Source: Bacteroidales bacterium (lineage in GTDB: Bacteria > Bacteroidota > Bacteroidia > Bacteroidales > Bacteroidaceae). Taken from it: a stretch of 32,988 bases of DNA. Positions within the stretch are counted from its first letter, which is position 1. Each line of letters begins with the position of its first letter. The translations under genes and the position numbers were made by a program. This document shows, one piece after another, positions 21,778 to 31,684 of the stretch. The notes below the pieces were generated by a model that was not told where the DNA came from, ran no database searches, and saw only the letters and a program-made list of their open reading frames with translations. The stretch is from positions 1-32,988 of the forward strand of contig JAUNIC010000012.1 in the NCBI GenBank assembly GCA_030523615.1, in the 5' to 3' direction.

Positions 21778-24700
21778 TTATCGTTTCAGAACAGTTTTCT
21801 TTCCGTCGGAGATAACAACCTGAACGCCACTCATGTTGGTAGCCATGCGGCCGCTGAGGTCGTAGGTGTAGTCGGCAGCCTCGTCGAGGCAGATGGTGCC
21901 GATGCCGGTGGGTGAGCTGAGGTCAATCACGAAGGGGGCCTTGAGCGTACCGATCACGGCGTCGGGAGCGAAGTAGAGGGTGCCGGGCACGATGTAGTCG
22001 AAACCGTCGACGGTGACGATGAACTTGAGAGCGTCGCCGTTGGTATCGCCAGCGATGGTGACGAAGTGACGGTCGTCGCGGATGCTCGCGTTGCTGACAC
22101 CACGGAGGTTGCCTTCAGCGTCGACCACTCGGATCTGGGCCTCAACGGGTGCTCCGCCGTGCTGCACGAGGGCGATGATGTTCATGTTGCTGGCGTAAGC
22201 GCTGGCAGCCTCAGCCATCTCGAGGTCAACAGTCTCCACGCGGGGCGCCTTGCGGGTAGCCGCCGAAGCGCTGTAGGCAGGATAGTGGAAGGTGCGTGAT
22301 GCGTCGCGGCCGGAGAGGTACTGGTAACCTTCGCCACCGCGCAGAGCGCTGAGCGAACCTACCCATTCGTACTCGTCCCAGGTAGCGAAGCCTGTCTGGC
22401 TCTTCACCATGTCGTCGTTCTGAGGATCGAGGTCGGCAAAGGCTTCTTCAAGGCTGATGACACCATTGGCGGGATAGCCTATCCAATTCCAGCCGCTCTT
22501 GATGCTGACAGGAGTCACGTCCATCTTGACAGCCTTGCCCACCACGTCGAGGTCGGCAGCCTGCTGCATGTTGAGCTTGTACATCACGGCGGGTGCTACC
22601 TTGTAGATGCTGTTGGTGATGGGGGTGTAGCTGAGATTCTCGCTGACCATGATGTTGACGCTTTCCTCAACGTCGGCCATGAGGTCGGTGGCGTTGGGGG
22701 TGCGGGGATCGACGTAGAAGCTGATCCACTGCCAACCGGTCTTGAGGGCGAGGTTCTGCTCGATGCAGTCGGTGGTGTTCCAGATGTAGGGGTTGGACAT
22801 CGTACCTACGACGGCGTCGGGCACGAAGTTGTCGGCGCGGTGGTCGTCGGTGATGACGATGGGGAAGGTCTGGCCCGTAGAGGCGTCGTAGACCTTATAC
22901 TTCAGCGGAGTATTGGCGTCGGAGGCATTGCCGTAGACGTTCATCAGTACGAAGTAGGCATCGTAGCGCGACTTGTAGACGGGCTGTGCCACACCTACAC
23001 ACTCGCTGCCGCGGAAGGCTGCGACGATGTCGTTCTTGTCCTTCGTGGGAACGCCGTCGATGTGGAGCTGACCGTAGATGTTCATGGTGTACTCGTAGTC
23101 GGCGGGATTGACGCTCCATTCGGGCACGTCGCCAAGGTTGGTGAGGCTGATGACGAGGGGTGCATCGATGTCCATCGAACCGGTGAGGTAGACGACAGCC
23201 TCGTGAGAGCCGATGGCCACGCCTTCGTCGACGGTGAAGCGGATGGTCTTCTGGGCGAGGGGCTGGAGCGAGCCGTTGTCCACGTTGGCGTGGAGCCAGG
23301 TGGGCAGACCGCTGAGGGTCCACGACTCGGTGTTGCCGCTCTGGTTGACGATGACGGCGTCAAAGTTGACAACCTCGCCAGCCTTCTTGGTCAGTTCGAC
23401 AGCGTCGTCGGCCCAGGTGAGTTGGTTCTGCTGTACGTAGGCCGTCCAGGTGATGGGCAGGCTGTAGTTGCCGTTCTTGTCGCTCACGCTGTGGACGGTG
23501 ACTTCCACATTATTGCCTTCAAGGCGTGCGGGTTCGACATCGAGGTTGATGACGATGCGACGCTCGTCGGCCACGAAGGTGAAGGGGATGTTCTCCACGT
23601 TCGGAGCGGCCTTGAGGCTGGGAGCTACTGCGGTAGAGGTGGTAGCGCGGCCTACGAAGTAATTGACTACGTTCGTGCCACCCAGCTTCGACTTGTCGGC
23701 CATGGAGGACTGGATGACGGTCTGCTGGTAGGCGTCGATGACGCTTTCTTCGAAGGGATAGTACATCATGAGTGCAGGCTCGTCGGCGCCGTTGACGCGA
23801 TGATTGGCACTCTGCTTGATGGTCTCGGCAGTACGGGTGCCGCGCCAGATGCGCACTTCGTCGATGCCGCCCTTGAGCATGGCAGCGGGAGTGTAGCCGG
23901 CGGGGCTGATGCTACCGCCCACGACGATGTGGGCCGTCTGCAGAGCGGGCACAGCGAATACTTGCTTGAGGGCTTCGCCGTCGACATAGACGGTGGCGCG
24001 GCCGTTCTCGCTGCGGAGCACGTTGAGAGCCACGTGGTGCCACTGGCCGTCGCGATAGTCGGCAGTGCCTACGGGAGTGACAACGGTGCCGGCGTCGCTG
24101 GCCACTTCGAGCTTGCCCTGAGCATTGAGGCGCACGTCGAGGGTCTGCTGGCCGAAGCCGATGATGCTGGCGGGAGCGTTGTTGTCGGTGGCGGCCATGA
24201 ACCAGCCTTCGATCATGTAGTCGTCAGTGTCCTTCAGTGACTCGGTGATGGGCAGCTGAGCCACTGCCGTGCCGTCGAGGACGAGGGCGTGGTTGGTCTG
24301 AGCGATGAACCAGGCGTTGGCGGCGGGCACTTCCATGTGGCGGCTGCGGCTGTAGTCGGCGGCCACGGTGCCGTGACCTTCGTCGAAGCGCCAGTAGCCG
24401 AGGAGGCCACGGGTGGTGCGGTCCTTCGTGGTGTAGATGCCGCCGAGGACTTCTTCCCAAGCCTTGGCAGAGTTCCAGAGGGTGAGTTCGTGCAGGCTGC
24501 CGATGAGGCCACGGCCGACGACGAGGGCGGCCGATTCGCTGCCGTTGGCAGTTTCGCTGACGGTCTCGTTGCGGAGCAGAGCCACGCTGTAGCTGTCGTA
24601 AGCGTAGTTGGCGCTGACGGTCTTGGCGTCATTGTCGTAAGCCACGTTGAGATAGAGCCACGTGTCGGGACGGAGGGTCTCGGTCGAGGTGAGGGTCTGT

Positions 24701-27700
24701 CCGGCGAGGGTGACGACGAGCTGGTCGGCAGCGTTGACGCTGACGTCGAGGCCCGTGGTGGTGTCGCCATGCTGGAAGATGTGGCCTGCTGCAGAGTAGC
24801 GCATCCAGGTGCCGAGGCTGAAGGAGCGACCGCTGAGGTCGATGGTGCTTGAGGTCTTTGCACCTTCGCCGCCGGCGGTGAGCTGGAGGGCAGCGTCGTG
24901 GGTGAGCTGACTGCCGTTGAGGACACCGCGAACGGAGAAGTTCTCAGCCTTGCCGAGCGCGTTGGAGCGTACGTCCTCGTTGAAGACGATGGAGATTTCG
25001 TCGCCGGCATTGAGCACGCCGTCAGAGGGTGAGGCGTTGCCCATGAGCTGCGGGCGGTGCATGTCGCGAACAACCTGGAGCGTCTGACTCTCGCCGTAGA
25101 CGTAGGAGCCGGCGGCGGTGCAGACGGTCTGTGCACGGAAGACGTAGGTCTGGTCGGTGTAGAGGGCGTCGCGGAGGTCAAGTTCGTAGTCGAGAGTGCG
25201 GGTGCCCTCGATAGCGATGAGGGTGCCGAGGTTGGGGTCAGAGGCGAGGCGGGGATCGCCGTCCTTGACGTACTCCTTGAGCGTGAGCCACTGGGCATCG
25301 TTCAGACCCTTGTACTGGAGGCGAACGCTCTCAAGAGCACGGGCATTGATGTCGTAGCCACGCATGCTGAGACGGAGGGGAGCCTGGGTGTAGGTGTTGA
25401 CGACGGTCTCGCTGGCAGCGAGTTCGATGTCGGAACCTGCGGGCTGGAAGGTGATGTTGACGGGGAGCGTGCTGACGATGGCGGGATAGATGCCCGTGTT
25501 GTCAGGCTGGCAGATGGACGACATACGGATGACGACGTCCTTGTAGTCGGTCACGGCGGTGTTGGACTGGCGGAAGTAGATCTTCTTGTTCACGCCCTTG
25601 GCGGCAGGAACGAGGACGGTGCGGCCGTTGGTGATGTTGTAGCCGTCCATCCATACCTGGAGACCGTCGGGGTTGGTGGTGTCGTCGATGCTGAGGTTGT
25701 ACCACATGTCCTCATTGGTCTCGCTGAGGTTGCGGAGCTGGACGCTCATCTCAGCATCCTTGCCACTGGGCACGCCGGTGATGGAGGCGTAGTCGACGGC
25801 TGCAATCTCGGGGAGTTCAACCTGCACGGTCTTCTCGCTGATGACGGCGCCGGGGTTGTAGTATTTGGTCACGATTTCGTCTTCGTAGGGGCAGCTGGTG
25901 GCGCCGCCTCGGGTGTAGAAGATGGGGCCGAAGCCGTCGGGAGCGTTGAGGACGTCGACAGAGAGATAGTCGCTGCTACCGCTCTCGGCGAGGGTGTAGT
26001 CGATGGTGGTGGAGTTCTCGACGTTGCCGCCGTCGGACACGCCCACCTGCTCGCTTGCGGAGAAAATGAAACCTACGCTGACACCTGTCTTGTTGATAAG
26101 AAGACCAGCTTCAACACCACCATAGAGTTTAACTTCTGTAAGGCGCTCGTTCTCCCATTCGCGGCTATGGCTAGTCTCGGCTGACCGTTCGATGCTTGCT
26201 CCTGCATCGAACGAATAGTTGTCATCGAGATATTCATTGCGATTGCTAATAGCCATCACTTTTGCAAATTCGTTTTCGGCCAGAATATCGGTCCACGAAC
26301 TGATTTGCTCGTTGTACCAGTTCACGCGGTCAACGTAGATTTCCGTTTCGTAGTCAGCGGGCTCAATCACGATGTAGGTTTCGGGCTGGCCGAAACGGGA
26401 ATCGTCGGGCGAGAGAAGAGTCTCATACCTACACTCGCGACCAGCAACAGGGCGATTGGTGCGGCCTTCGTCGAGAACATCAACGTGGGTAAGAAGGGCA
26501 TTGCGCTGCTCACGGAAGGTGGGCAGGAGGGTGTTCTCGATGTAGTTCTGGGTATAAACGAACGAGGTGGTGTACTCCTGACCAATGGCGAGCTGCACTT
26601 CGTCGTTCAGACGGTAACTATCTCCGTCCTTCACAATGAGTACTGTACGGGTGTTACCAAAGATGATATTGGTGGCAGAGCCTACAAAGACGTCGCCAGG
26701 GGCACCAACATAATCGGGGGAGTCAGAGGTACTAATGGTCTTGTTCGTAGTAACGACGTCGGTAGTGGTCTCATTGTAGTTGACTTCCTGATTGATGTCC
26801 AAGCCCACGGTGAGGTCGTTTTTACTTTGCATTTCCTGTATAACAAGATACCCAAATCCTGCGGCCGATGAAGCTTCTACGCCCAAATGTGAAACGGTCT
26901 TCACATCAAGATCCGCAGCAGAATTGCTGATGAATTTATGGGTAGTAGTGACGGTCTTACCCTCTGTCCAAGAAGCATAGGAACCTGTTCCTGCGGGGTC
27001 TCGGAGAATCATGTGGATGCGGTCGGGGCCTGCGGTCATGAAGTCGTTGCCCGAAGGCATCTGGCCGAGGACGATGGCATTGAAGGCTCCCTTGCCGGCG
27101 CCGATGACGTTGGAGGTCCAGGGGGCGTTCTTCCAGGTGTAGGTCTGGTCGTCGACGACGTACGTCGCGGTGAGGTTACGCTGGTAGGGCGGGAGGATGT
27201 TGGGCAAGCCGGCCTTAAAGGTGTACTGGCCGAGGCCGTTCTCGTCGAGGGTGACTACGCCATCTTCTTCGTCAATCTGAACCTGGGATGCATCGTCGGG
27301 GTTGACGCCGGTGGTGATGGCGAACTCGTTCTGGAACGTCACTTCGACGTCCTTGAGGGGCACGAGATCGACGACGGGCTCAGCGGGGTTGTCGAGATTC
27401 TCGTAGCGCTCGTAACCCTTGAGGTCAAAGGTGTACGCGCGGAGCTGACGGAAGACGGGAGCGCTGAAGCGATAGTCGACGGCGCCATCGCGGAGGGTGT
27501 AGGCGCTGATGGAGTCGGTGAGACCGGTGAGCTTGTTTTCGACAGCCACCATGCTGTCGCCGAAGGAGCCGTCGGGGTTGTTGCCCACGATGTCGAGCAC
27601 GGGCTGGGCCTTGTAGCGTTTCTTCATCGATGCCACGTAGTCGAAGGTCTTGATCGTCTCGCTGCCGTCGCGCTCCTGAATCTTGAGGGTGTCGGTGTTG

Positions 27701-30700
27701 GTGACGAGGAGATTGGTGGCGTCGATGACAGGGAGGTTGTCGGTGGGGAAGGTGTAGGAGGCGGTGCTGATGCTCTTCACATTATATTTAAGAGGAGGCA
27801 GCATGGCGGCAAACTCGCCCGTCTCGGCATTGGTCTTGATGGTGATGGTGCGCACGGCGGTGGGGTCGGCAGGATCGGCGGCTCCGACGGTCGTGGTGCT
27901 CACCTTGTCGATGATGTCGCCCTCAAACACGCGTTCCTCCGTGGCGGGATCGCCGGCGTCGGTAGCGTTCATGTAGTGGGTGCCTTCGGCTTCGAGCGTG
28001 ATGGTGGCCTGGCCGATGTTGGCCGTGCTGACGCCGAAGCCAAGGGGATAGGCATCTTCGATGTCGCCACCGACCACGCGGCCGGCAACGGGAACGAGGG
28101 TAGTGTCGTAGAACGTCAGGTTGTTCATGGCCTCTTCGAAGACGTAGCGGGTACCCACGCCGTCGGGGTCAGCGGGATAGCGACCTTCTGCCTGGAAGGT
28201 GTGGCCGTTCTTCTTGACGCTAATGTAGTGGCTGCCGATGGGCACGTCGACCACAAATTCGCCTTCGTCGCTCGTCATGACGGCAGCACCGTCGCGAGAG
28301 GCAATGAGGCCGTCGACGTAGAGCGTGGCTTCAGCGACGGGGAAGGTGGTGCCTTTGTAGACCACCTTACCGCGAACGGGGAAGCTGGAGACGTCGGTGA
28401 AGTCGACACCGTTGTGAATGAGCGACTGCGCGCTGACGAAGCGGTTGGCCTCGGAGGGCGAGAACTGGTGAACGCCCATCGTGGGGATGATGGAGTAGCT
28501 GGTGCCGTCGCCCGAGAAGGGGATGCCGCTGACGCTGTAGTTACCGTTCTTGTCGGTGTAGGAGCAGATGGAGAATTGGTCGGCGGAGGGCACGTTGGTC
28601 GATGAGTTGGTGTTGGGAGCGACCGTAGCGTGGCGACCGTTGGCGATGCCTCCGGTGCGAGAGTAATCGTAGACCATGGCCTGCTGGGGGAGTCCCTCGT
28701 CCATGGGGTAGTAGATGGCGAGGCCATCCTCAGAACCCGAGAGGCGGTGGTCGTAATTCTTCTTGATATCGTCCTCGGTGAGCACGCGGGTGAAGAAGCG
28801 GAACTCATCGATGTTGCCGCAGAAGGAGGCAGCAGAGTTAAGGCGCTCGTAGTTACCGATGACAATCTTGGTGCCGCTTGAGGTGGCGAGACCGCCCTGC
28901 TGGTAGTCGCCGCTCCAGTATCGGGTAGTGCCGTCGGGATAAACCACGCCAACGTGGCGCTGGCCGGTTACGGCATCGACAGCGACGGTGATGTTACTCC
29001 ACTCGTTGGCGGGGAGTGCGGTGGGGACGGTAATCTCGTTCTTGGCAAGGTTCGTCCGGACATCGTAGGTTTTGCTGGCTTCGTTGTAGACGAGGGAGAT
29101 GGTGGCCGTATTGCGCGAATCCAGAACGGTGTACACTTTTTCGTTGATGTTCATCTTGCTGGCGTCGGGGTAGACGTTCATCTGCACGGACCATGACTTG
29201 CCGAGCAAGAGGTTGCTGACCTTTTCGGCATCGGCTTCCCAGACGACGCCTGCGCCGCTGCCGGGTTCGCCGAAGCGCATGGAGCGGAACTGTGCCTGAG
29301 GATCATCGGTCGACGAGGTGTTGACGAGGCTTACCTTGACACCCTCGACGGCGGTGCCGCCGCCGTAGGACACGCGACCGTTTACAACACCCAGTGCGAG
29401 GGCAAAGCCGTCGGTGGTGACGCTGTTGCCGGGATAGACTGTTCCTTCAGTGTCTGTGGAATAGCATTCGACCATGTACTCGTAGTAGCAGCCGGGCTGG
29501 GCGGTGACGTCCTCGTAAGAGTAACTGGTCACGACGCCCGAGGTAGAGTAGATCTCCTGATAGTCGGAAACATTGGCAGAGGATGTGCCGAGGCTACGGC
29601 GCTTAACGACATAGTAAGTGGGATCGGCGCCGACCTGCTTGGTGGACCAGGTGAGGCGGACTACTCCTGCATAAGCACCACGAGAGGCGGTGACGCTGAC
29701 CACCTTGGACGAACCATTGATCTTACCTGTTACAATTTTAGAGTAGTATTTGGAGCCCAAGGCTTCCACTACAGCTCTGTATTCGTAGGTAATACGGTTA
29801 TTATCAATACCCGTGTGGTCATACGTACCGGAAGTGGTACTGGCGCTTGTCACATTCTGGGTGTGTAATTCTGCCCATGCCTTTTCCGGCTGACCGGCGC
29901 TGACTTTCTCGCGATATTGGATCTCGATGGCGTAGGCGTTGGTGTTGGTGGCATCCTCAAAGCTGTCGAACTTCCACTCCACGACAACCTTATCGTCGAG
30001 GTCGTTCGTGGCGCTGATGCTCTTGAGAGGATTGGTGGTCTTTATCGTGTGAGCCGCACTGACCGAAAGTTCGGGAGCTTTGGCCTCAGAGTCTAAATTG
30101 GTCGTCAGATTCCAATCGTCAGGCTGGAAGACAACGTAGTAGGTATAGCTTTCATTGTATTCGGGTAGTTTACCGGACGTGACACTGGAACTGAAGGTGT
30201 AGGACACCTCACTGTTTGCGGTGTAGGTGGAAGAGGATACTTCTCCCAAATAAAGGCGGGTACTTTCGACGGTTCCCTTGCGGCGGAAGATGAGCCACTT
30301 ACCTTCACCATTATAGTTTTTCGTGTCTGATGCCTCGACTATCCACTTGAGGGTGACTGCGCGGGTCCATATATTGGAGGTGATGTTGATATTCTTGGCG
30401 CGAACGTAACCAGGGAGGGTCACAGCGGCATAGTCTTTGTTGTAGCTCACGCTCTGAGGGATGATGTTGTTGTAGACACTCATCTCGTAGGCGGGATCGG
30501 AGGTCATAATCACGCGGGGGTAGATGGTCTGCGGCTCGAAGTTGCTGGAGAGCGTGAGGTCGAAAGTCTTCGACGAGGTTCCAGAGCTGATTTCGCTCCA
30601 AAGGAGGCGGCTGCTCGCACCGGCAGCACCGTCGGCCCAGTATTCATTGCCATTATTGCGGTCGGCGGGCTGGGTGGTCCAGGCGGCAGCGGTGTAGCGG

Positions 30701-31512
30701 AACTTGGAGGTATTGCTGCTGCCCGAGGCAGTATGGCTGTAGGCACTCGTCATGCCGCGAACAGTATAAGATGCCTTTTTGCTGCCGGTACGCACAATGA
30801 CGGGGGTTTCAGGAGCGGTGAAGTCAGGGTCCCCGATGGTCACCTTACAGGGGGTGGTGGCATAGGTGTTGTAGGTGGAAGTGGGAGTTTTTCCGTCAAT
30901 CATCCAATCGCCGACGATGCGCACATCGTGGGTGATGCCACTGTGGAGTTCTTCGAGAACGAGGTCGACGGTTGCCTGCATAGCATCGCTTCGGCCACTG
31001 ACGTAGCAGGGGTTGCTGATGGCGATGGTACCGTTGCGGAACTGCCTGCCGGTGAAGGTAGCCTGATAGAGCAGCTGGTCATGGTGATCCTTTCTGAGAT
31101 CGTCAGCGTTGCTCTCGTTGGCTTGCCACTTCGAGCCTGCTCGCTTGGCGTTGAACATGTTGCAAGTGAACTCGGGGTGCTGCTCTGCGGCCATTGCAGA
31201 GAGATTCAGCACTCGCTCTCCGTCGACGTAGAGCCACACATCGTGGCTCGTACAGTCGAAGAAGGCATTGCTGCCGGCTTTGTTGAACCAGATGAAGTCG
31301 AACGTCACGTGCGACTGCCCGGTGAGTTTCGGCGTCAGGTTGGTCTTATTGACGATCTCCGGTTTGGTGTAGTCGATCGTTTGGGCGAATGCCTGGGGAC
31401 TGAAGCCCAGCACGCACACCAAGACGAGCAACAGGCTCATGGCCCATCGTTGCCTTCGCATCCGTCTCCTGATTGCGGGAGACGCTGCCATAAAGTTTTT
31501 GGATTTGTACAT
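21778..31512 (-). CDS. Giant multidomain surface protein with three LamG domains and T9SS tail
   Basis: The protein is about 3244 residues from the ATG at 31512; an alternative ATG lies 7 codons later. A long basic n-region precedes the signal helix 'MSLLLVLVCVLGFSPQAFA'. Approximate order: beta-rich head (45-490); two fibronectin III-like domains (495-705); LamG 1 (740-955, 'NIDEFRFFTRVLTEDD'); carboxypeptidase-regulatory-like domains (965-1110, 1135-1260); a long unassigned middle with 'DVFVGSATNIIFG' and 'GGATSCPYEDE'; LamG 2 and 3 (2210-2400, 2405-2600, 'GGIDEVRIWRGTRT'); repeat modules (about 2810-2910 and 3110-3205) around a 'GWQWISF/GWNWIGYP' pair; and the tail 'YTYDLSGRMATN...KKTVLKR'. 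LamG domains typically bind glycans or proteins. It is probably exported by T9SS. The function of the middle is unknown. A membrane-linked AraC-type regulator gene lies just upstream. Confidence 0.88.
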   Translation of the reverse strand: MYKSKNFMAASPAIRRRMRRQRWAMSLLLVLVCVLGFSPQAFAQTIDYTKPEIVNKTNLTPKLTGQSHVTFDFIWFNKAGSNAFFDCTSHDVWLYVDGERVLNLSAMAAEQHPEFTCNMFNAKRAGSKWQANESNADDLRKDHHDQLLYQATFTGRQFRNGTIAISNPCYVSGRSDAMQATVDLVLEELHSGITHDVRIVGDWMIDGKTPTSTYNTYATTPCKVTIGDPDFTAPETPVIVRTGSKKASYTVRGMTSAYSHTASGSSNTSKFRYTAAAWTTQPADRNNGNEYWADGAAGASSRLLWSEISSGTSSKTFDLTLSSNFEPQTIYPRVIMTSDPAYEMSVYNNIIPQSVSYNKDYAAVTLPGYVRAKNINITSNIWTRAVTLKWIVEASDTKNYNGEGKWLIFRRKGTVESTRLYLGEVSSSTYTANSEVSYTFSSSVTSGKLPEYNESYTYYVVFQPDDWNLTTNLDSEAKAPELSVSAAHTIKTTNPLKSISATNDLDDKVVVEWKFDSFEDATNTNAYAIEIQYREKVSAGQPEKAWAELHTQNVTSASTTSGTYDHTGIDNNRITYEYRAVVEALGSKYYSKIVTGKINGSSKVVSVTASRGAYAGVVRLTWSTKQVGADPTYYVVKRRSLGTSSANVSDYQEIYSTSGVVTSYSYEDVTAQPGCYYEYMVECYSTDTEGTVYPGNSVTTDGFALALGVVNGRVSYGGGTAVEGVKVSLVNTSSTDDPQAQFRSMRFGEPGSGAGVVWEADAEKVSNLLLGKSWSVQMNVYPDASKMNINEKVYTVLDSRNTATISLVYNEASKTYDVRTNLAKNEITVPTALPANEWSNITVAVDAVTGQRHVGVVYPDGTTRYWSGDYQQGGLATSSGTKIVIGNYERLNSAASFCGNIDEFRFFTRVLTEDDIKKNYDHRLSGSEDGLAIYYPMDEGLPQQAMVYDYSRTGGIANGRHATVAPNTNSSTNVPSADQFSICSYTDKNGNYSVSGIPFSGDGTSYSIIPTMGVHQFSPSEANRFVSAQSLIHNGVDFTDVSSFPVRGKVVYKGTTFPVAEATLYVDGLIASRDGAAVMTSDEGEFVVDVPIGSHYISVKKNGHTFQAEGRYPADPDGVGTRYVFEEAMNNLTFYDTTLVPVAGRVVGGDIEDAYPLGFGVSTANIGQATITLEAEGTHYMNATDAGDPATEERVFEGDIIDKVSTTTVGAADPADPTAVRTITIKTNAETGEFAAMLPPLKYNVKSISTASYTFPTDNLPVIDATNLLVTNTDTLKIQERDGSETIKTFDYVASMKKRYKAQPVLDIVGNNPDGSFGDSMVAVENKLTGLTDSISAYTLRDGAVDYRFSAPVFRQLRAYTFDLKGYERYENLDNPAEPVVDLVPLKDVEVTFQNEFAITTGVNPDDASQVQIDEEDGVVTLDENGLGQYTFKAGLPNILPPYQRNLTATYVVDDQTYTWKNAPWTSNVIGAGKGAFNAIVLGQMPSGNDFMTAGPDRIHMILRDPAGTGSYASWTEGKTVTTTHKFISNSAADLDVKTVSHLGVEASSAAGFGYLVIQEMQSKNDLTVGLDINQEVNYNETTTDVVTTNKTISTSDSPDYVGAPGDVFVGSATNIIFGNTRTVLIVKDGDSYRLNDEVQLAIGQEYTTSFVYTQNYIENTLLPTFREQRNALLTHVDVLDEGRTNRPVAGRECRYETLLSPDDSRFGQPETYIVIEPADYETEIYVDRVNWYNEQISSWTDILAENEFAKVMAISNRNEYLDDNYSFDAGASIERSAETSHSREWENERLTEVKLYGGVEAGLLINKTGVSVGFIFSASEQVGVSDGGNVENSTTIDYTLAESGSSDYLSVDVLNAPDGFGPIFYTRGGATSCPYEDEIVTKYYNPGAVISEKTVQVELPEIAAVDYASITGVPSGKDAEMSVQLRNLSETNEDMWYNLSIDDTTNPDGLQVWMDGYNITNGRTVLVPAAKGVNKKIYFRQSNTAVTDYKDVVIRMSSICQPDNTGIYPAIVSTLPVNITFQPAGSDIELAASETVVNTYTQAPLRLSMRGYDINARALESVRLQYKGLNDAQWLTLKEYVKDGDPRLASDPNLGTLIAIEGTRTLDYELDLRDALYTDQTYVFRAQTVCTAAGSYVYGESQTLQVVRDMHRPQLMGNASPSDGVLNAGDEISIVFNEDVRSNALGKAENFSVRGVLNGSQLTHDAALQLTAGGEGAKTSSTIDLSGRSFSLGTWMRYSAAGHIFQHGDTTTGLDVSVNAADQLVVTLAGQTLTSTETLRPDTWLYLNVAYDNDAKTVSANYAYDSYSVALLRNETVSETANGSESAALVVGRGLIGSLHELTLWNSAKAWEEVLGGIYTTKDRTTRGLLGYWRFDEGHGTVAADYSRSRHMEVPAANAWFIAQTNHALVLDGTAVAQLPITESLKDTDDYMIEGWFMAATDNNAPASIIGFGQQTLDVRLNAQGKLEVASDAGTVVTPVGTADYRDGQWHHVALNVLRSENGRATVYVDGEALKQVFAVPALQTAHIVVGGSISPAGYTPAAMLKGGIDEVRIWRGTRTAETIKQSANHRVNGADEPALMMYYPFEESVIDAYQQTVIQSSMADKSKLGGTNVVNYFVGRATTSTAVAPSLKAAPNVENIPFTFVADERRIVINLDVEPARLEGNNVEVTVHSVSDKNGNYSLPITWTAYVQQNQLTWADDAVELTKKAGEVVNFDAVIVNQSGNTESWTLSGLPTWLHANVDNGSLQPLAQKTIRFTVDEGVAIGSHEAVVYLTGSMDIDAPLVISLTNLGDVPEWSVNPADYEYTMNIYGQLHIDGVPTKDKNDIVAAFRGSECVGVAQPVYKSRYDAYFVLMNVYGNASDANTPLKYKVYDASTGQTFPIVITDDHRADNFVPDAVVGTMSNPYIWNTTDCIEQNLALKTGWQWISFYVDPRTPNATDLMADVEESVNIMVSENLSYTPITNSIYKVAPAVMYKLNMQQAADLDVVGKAVKMDVTPVSIKSGWNWIGYPANGVISLEEAFADLDPQNDDMVKSQTGFATWDEYEWVGSLSALRGGEGYQYLSGRDASRTFHYPAYSASAATRKAPRVETVDLEMAEAASAYASNMNIIALVQHGGAPVEAQIRVVDAEGNLRGVSNASIRDDRHFVTIAGDTNGDALKFIVTVDGFDYIVPGTLYFAPDAVIGTLKAPFVIDLSSPTGIGTICLDEAADYTYDLSGRMATNMSGVQVVISDGKKTVLKR

Positions 31513-31539
31513 AAGCGTTAGTTTTTTAGATGTTTGCCG

Positions 31540-31547
31540 CAAAAGTA
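31540..31547 (-). promoter_or_regulatory. -7 box of the giant gene
   Basis: TACTTTTG on the minus strand (31540-31547) fits TANNTTTG and lies 27 nt upstream of the ATG at 31512. No TTTG is visible at the expected -33 position (around 31567-31571), so the promoter may need an activator. The repeats at 31586-31640 lie directly upstream. Confidence 0.45.
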
Positions 31548-31585
31548 CAAAAAAGGAAGCAGACGGCGTGTCCGCTTCCTTATAC

Positions 31586-31640
31586 AATATGTTCGGTTTT
31601 GTCAAAAAAGATGTTCGGTTCGCACGAAACCGAACATATT
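31586..31640. repeat. Three-part repeat: two direct copies and one inverted copy of ATGTTCGGTT
   Basis: ATGTTCGGTT occurs at 31589-31598 and 31611-31620, and its complement AACCGAACAT at 31628-31637. The outer copies pair over 16 of 17 positions (31586-31602 with 31624-31640), while the inner copy pairs over 10. The inner and outer pairings exclude each other. The region lies between the regulator stop (31685) and the giant-gene promoter box (31540). Confidence 0.75.
31604..31637 (-). terminator. Intrinsic terminator of the AraC-type regulator gene
   Basis: On the minus strand a 10-bp stem (31628-31637 with 31611-31620, 7-nt loop) is followed by CTTTTTT (31604-31610), the classic form. It lies 47 bp after the regulator stop. 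A second right-arm copy immediately after the U-tract could compete for pairing. Confidence 0.75.
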
Positions 31641-31684
31641 CAAAGGGTAATCTGCCGCAATTTGCAAACTCAGAAATAGCAATT

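Noticed and set aside
26938..28605. A 555-codon plus-strand frame opposite the giant gene, with others nearby (22840-24240, 25057-26184)
   Set aside because: Antisense shadows of one continuous minus-strand gene; their breaks coincide with the less GC-rich stretches.
21778..31512. A non-ribosomal peptide or polyketide synthase, suggested by size alone
   Set aside because: There are no adenylation, carrier or ketosynthase motifs. The signal peptide, LamG domains and sorting tail show a surface protein.
31513..31605. A 31-residue extension of the giant protein
   Set aside because: It overlaps the -7 box and repeat region and places extra residues before the signal peptide.
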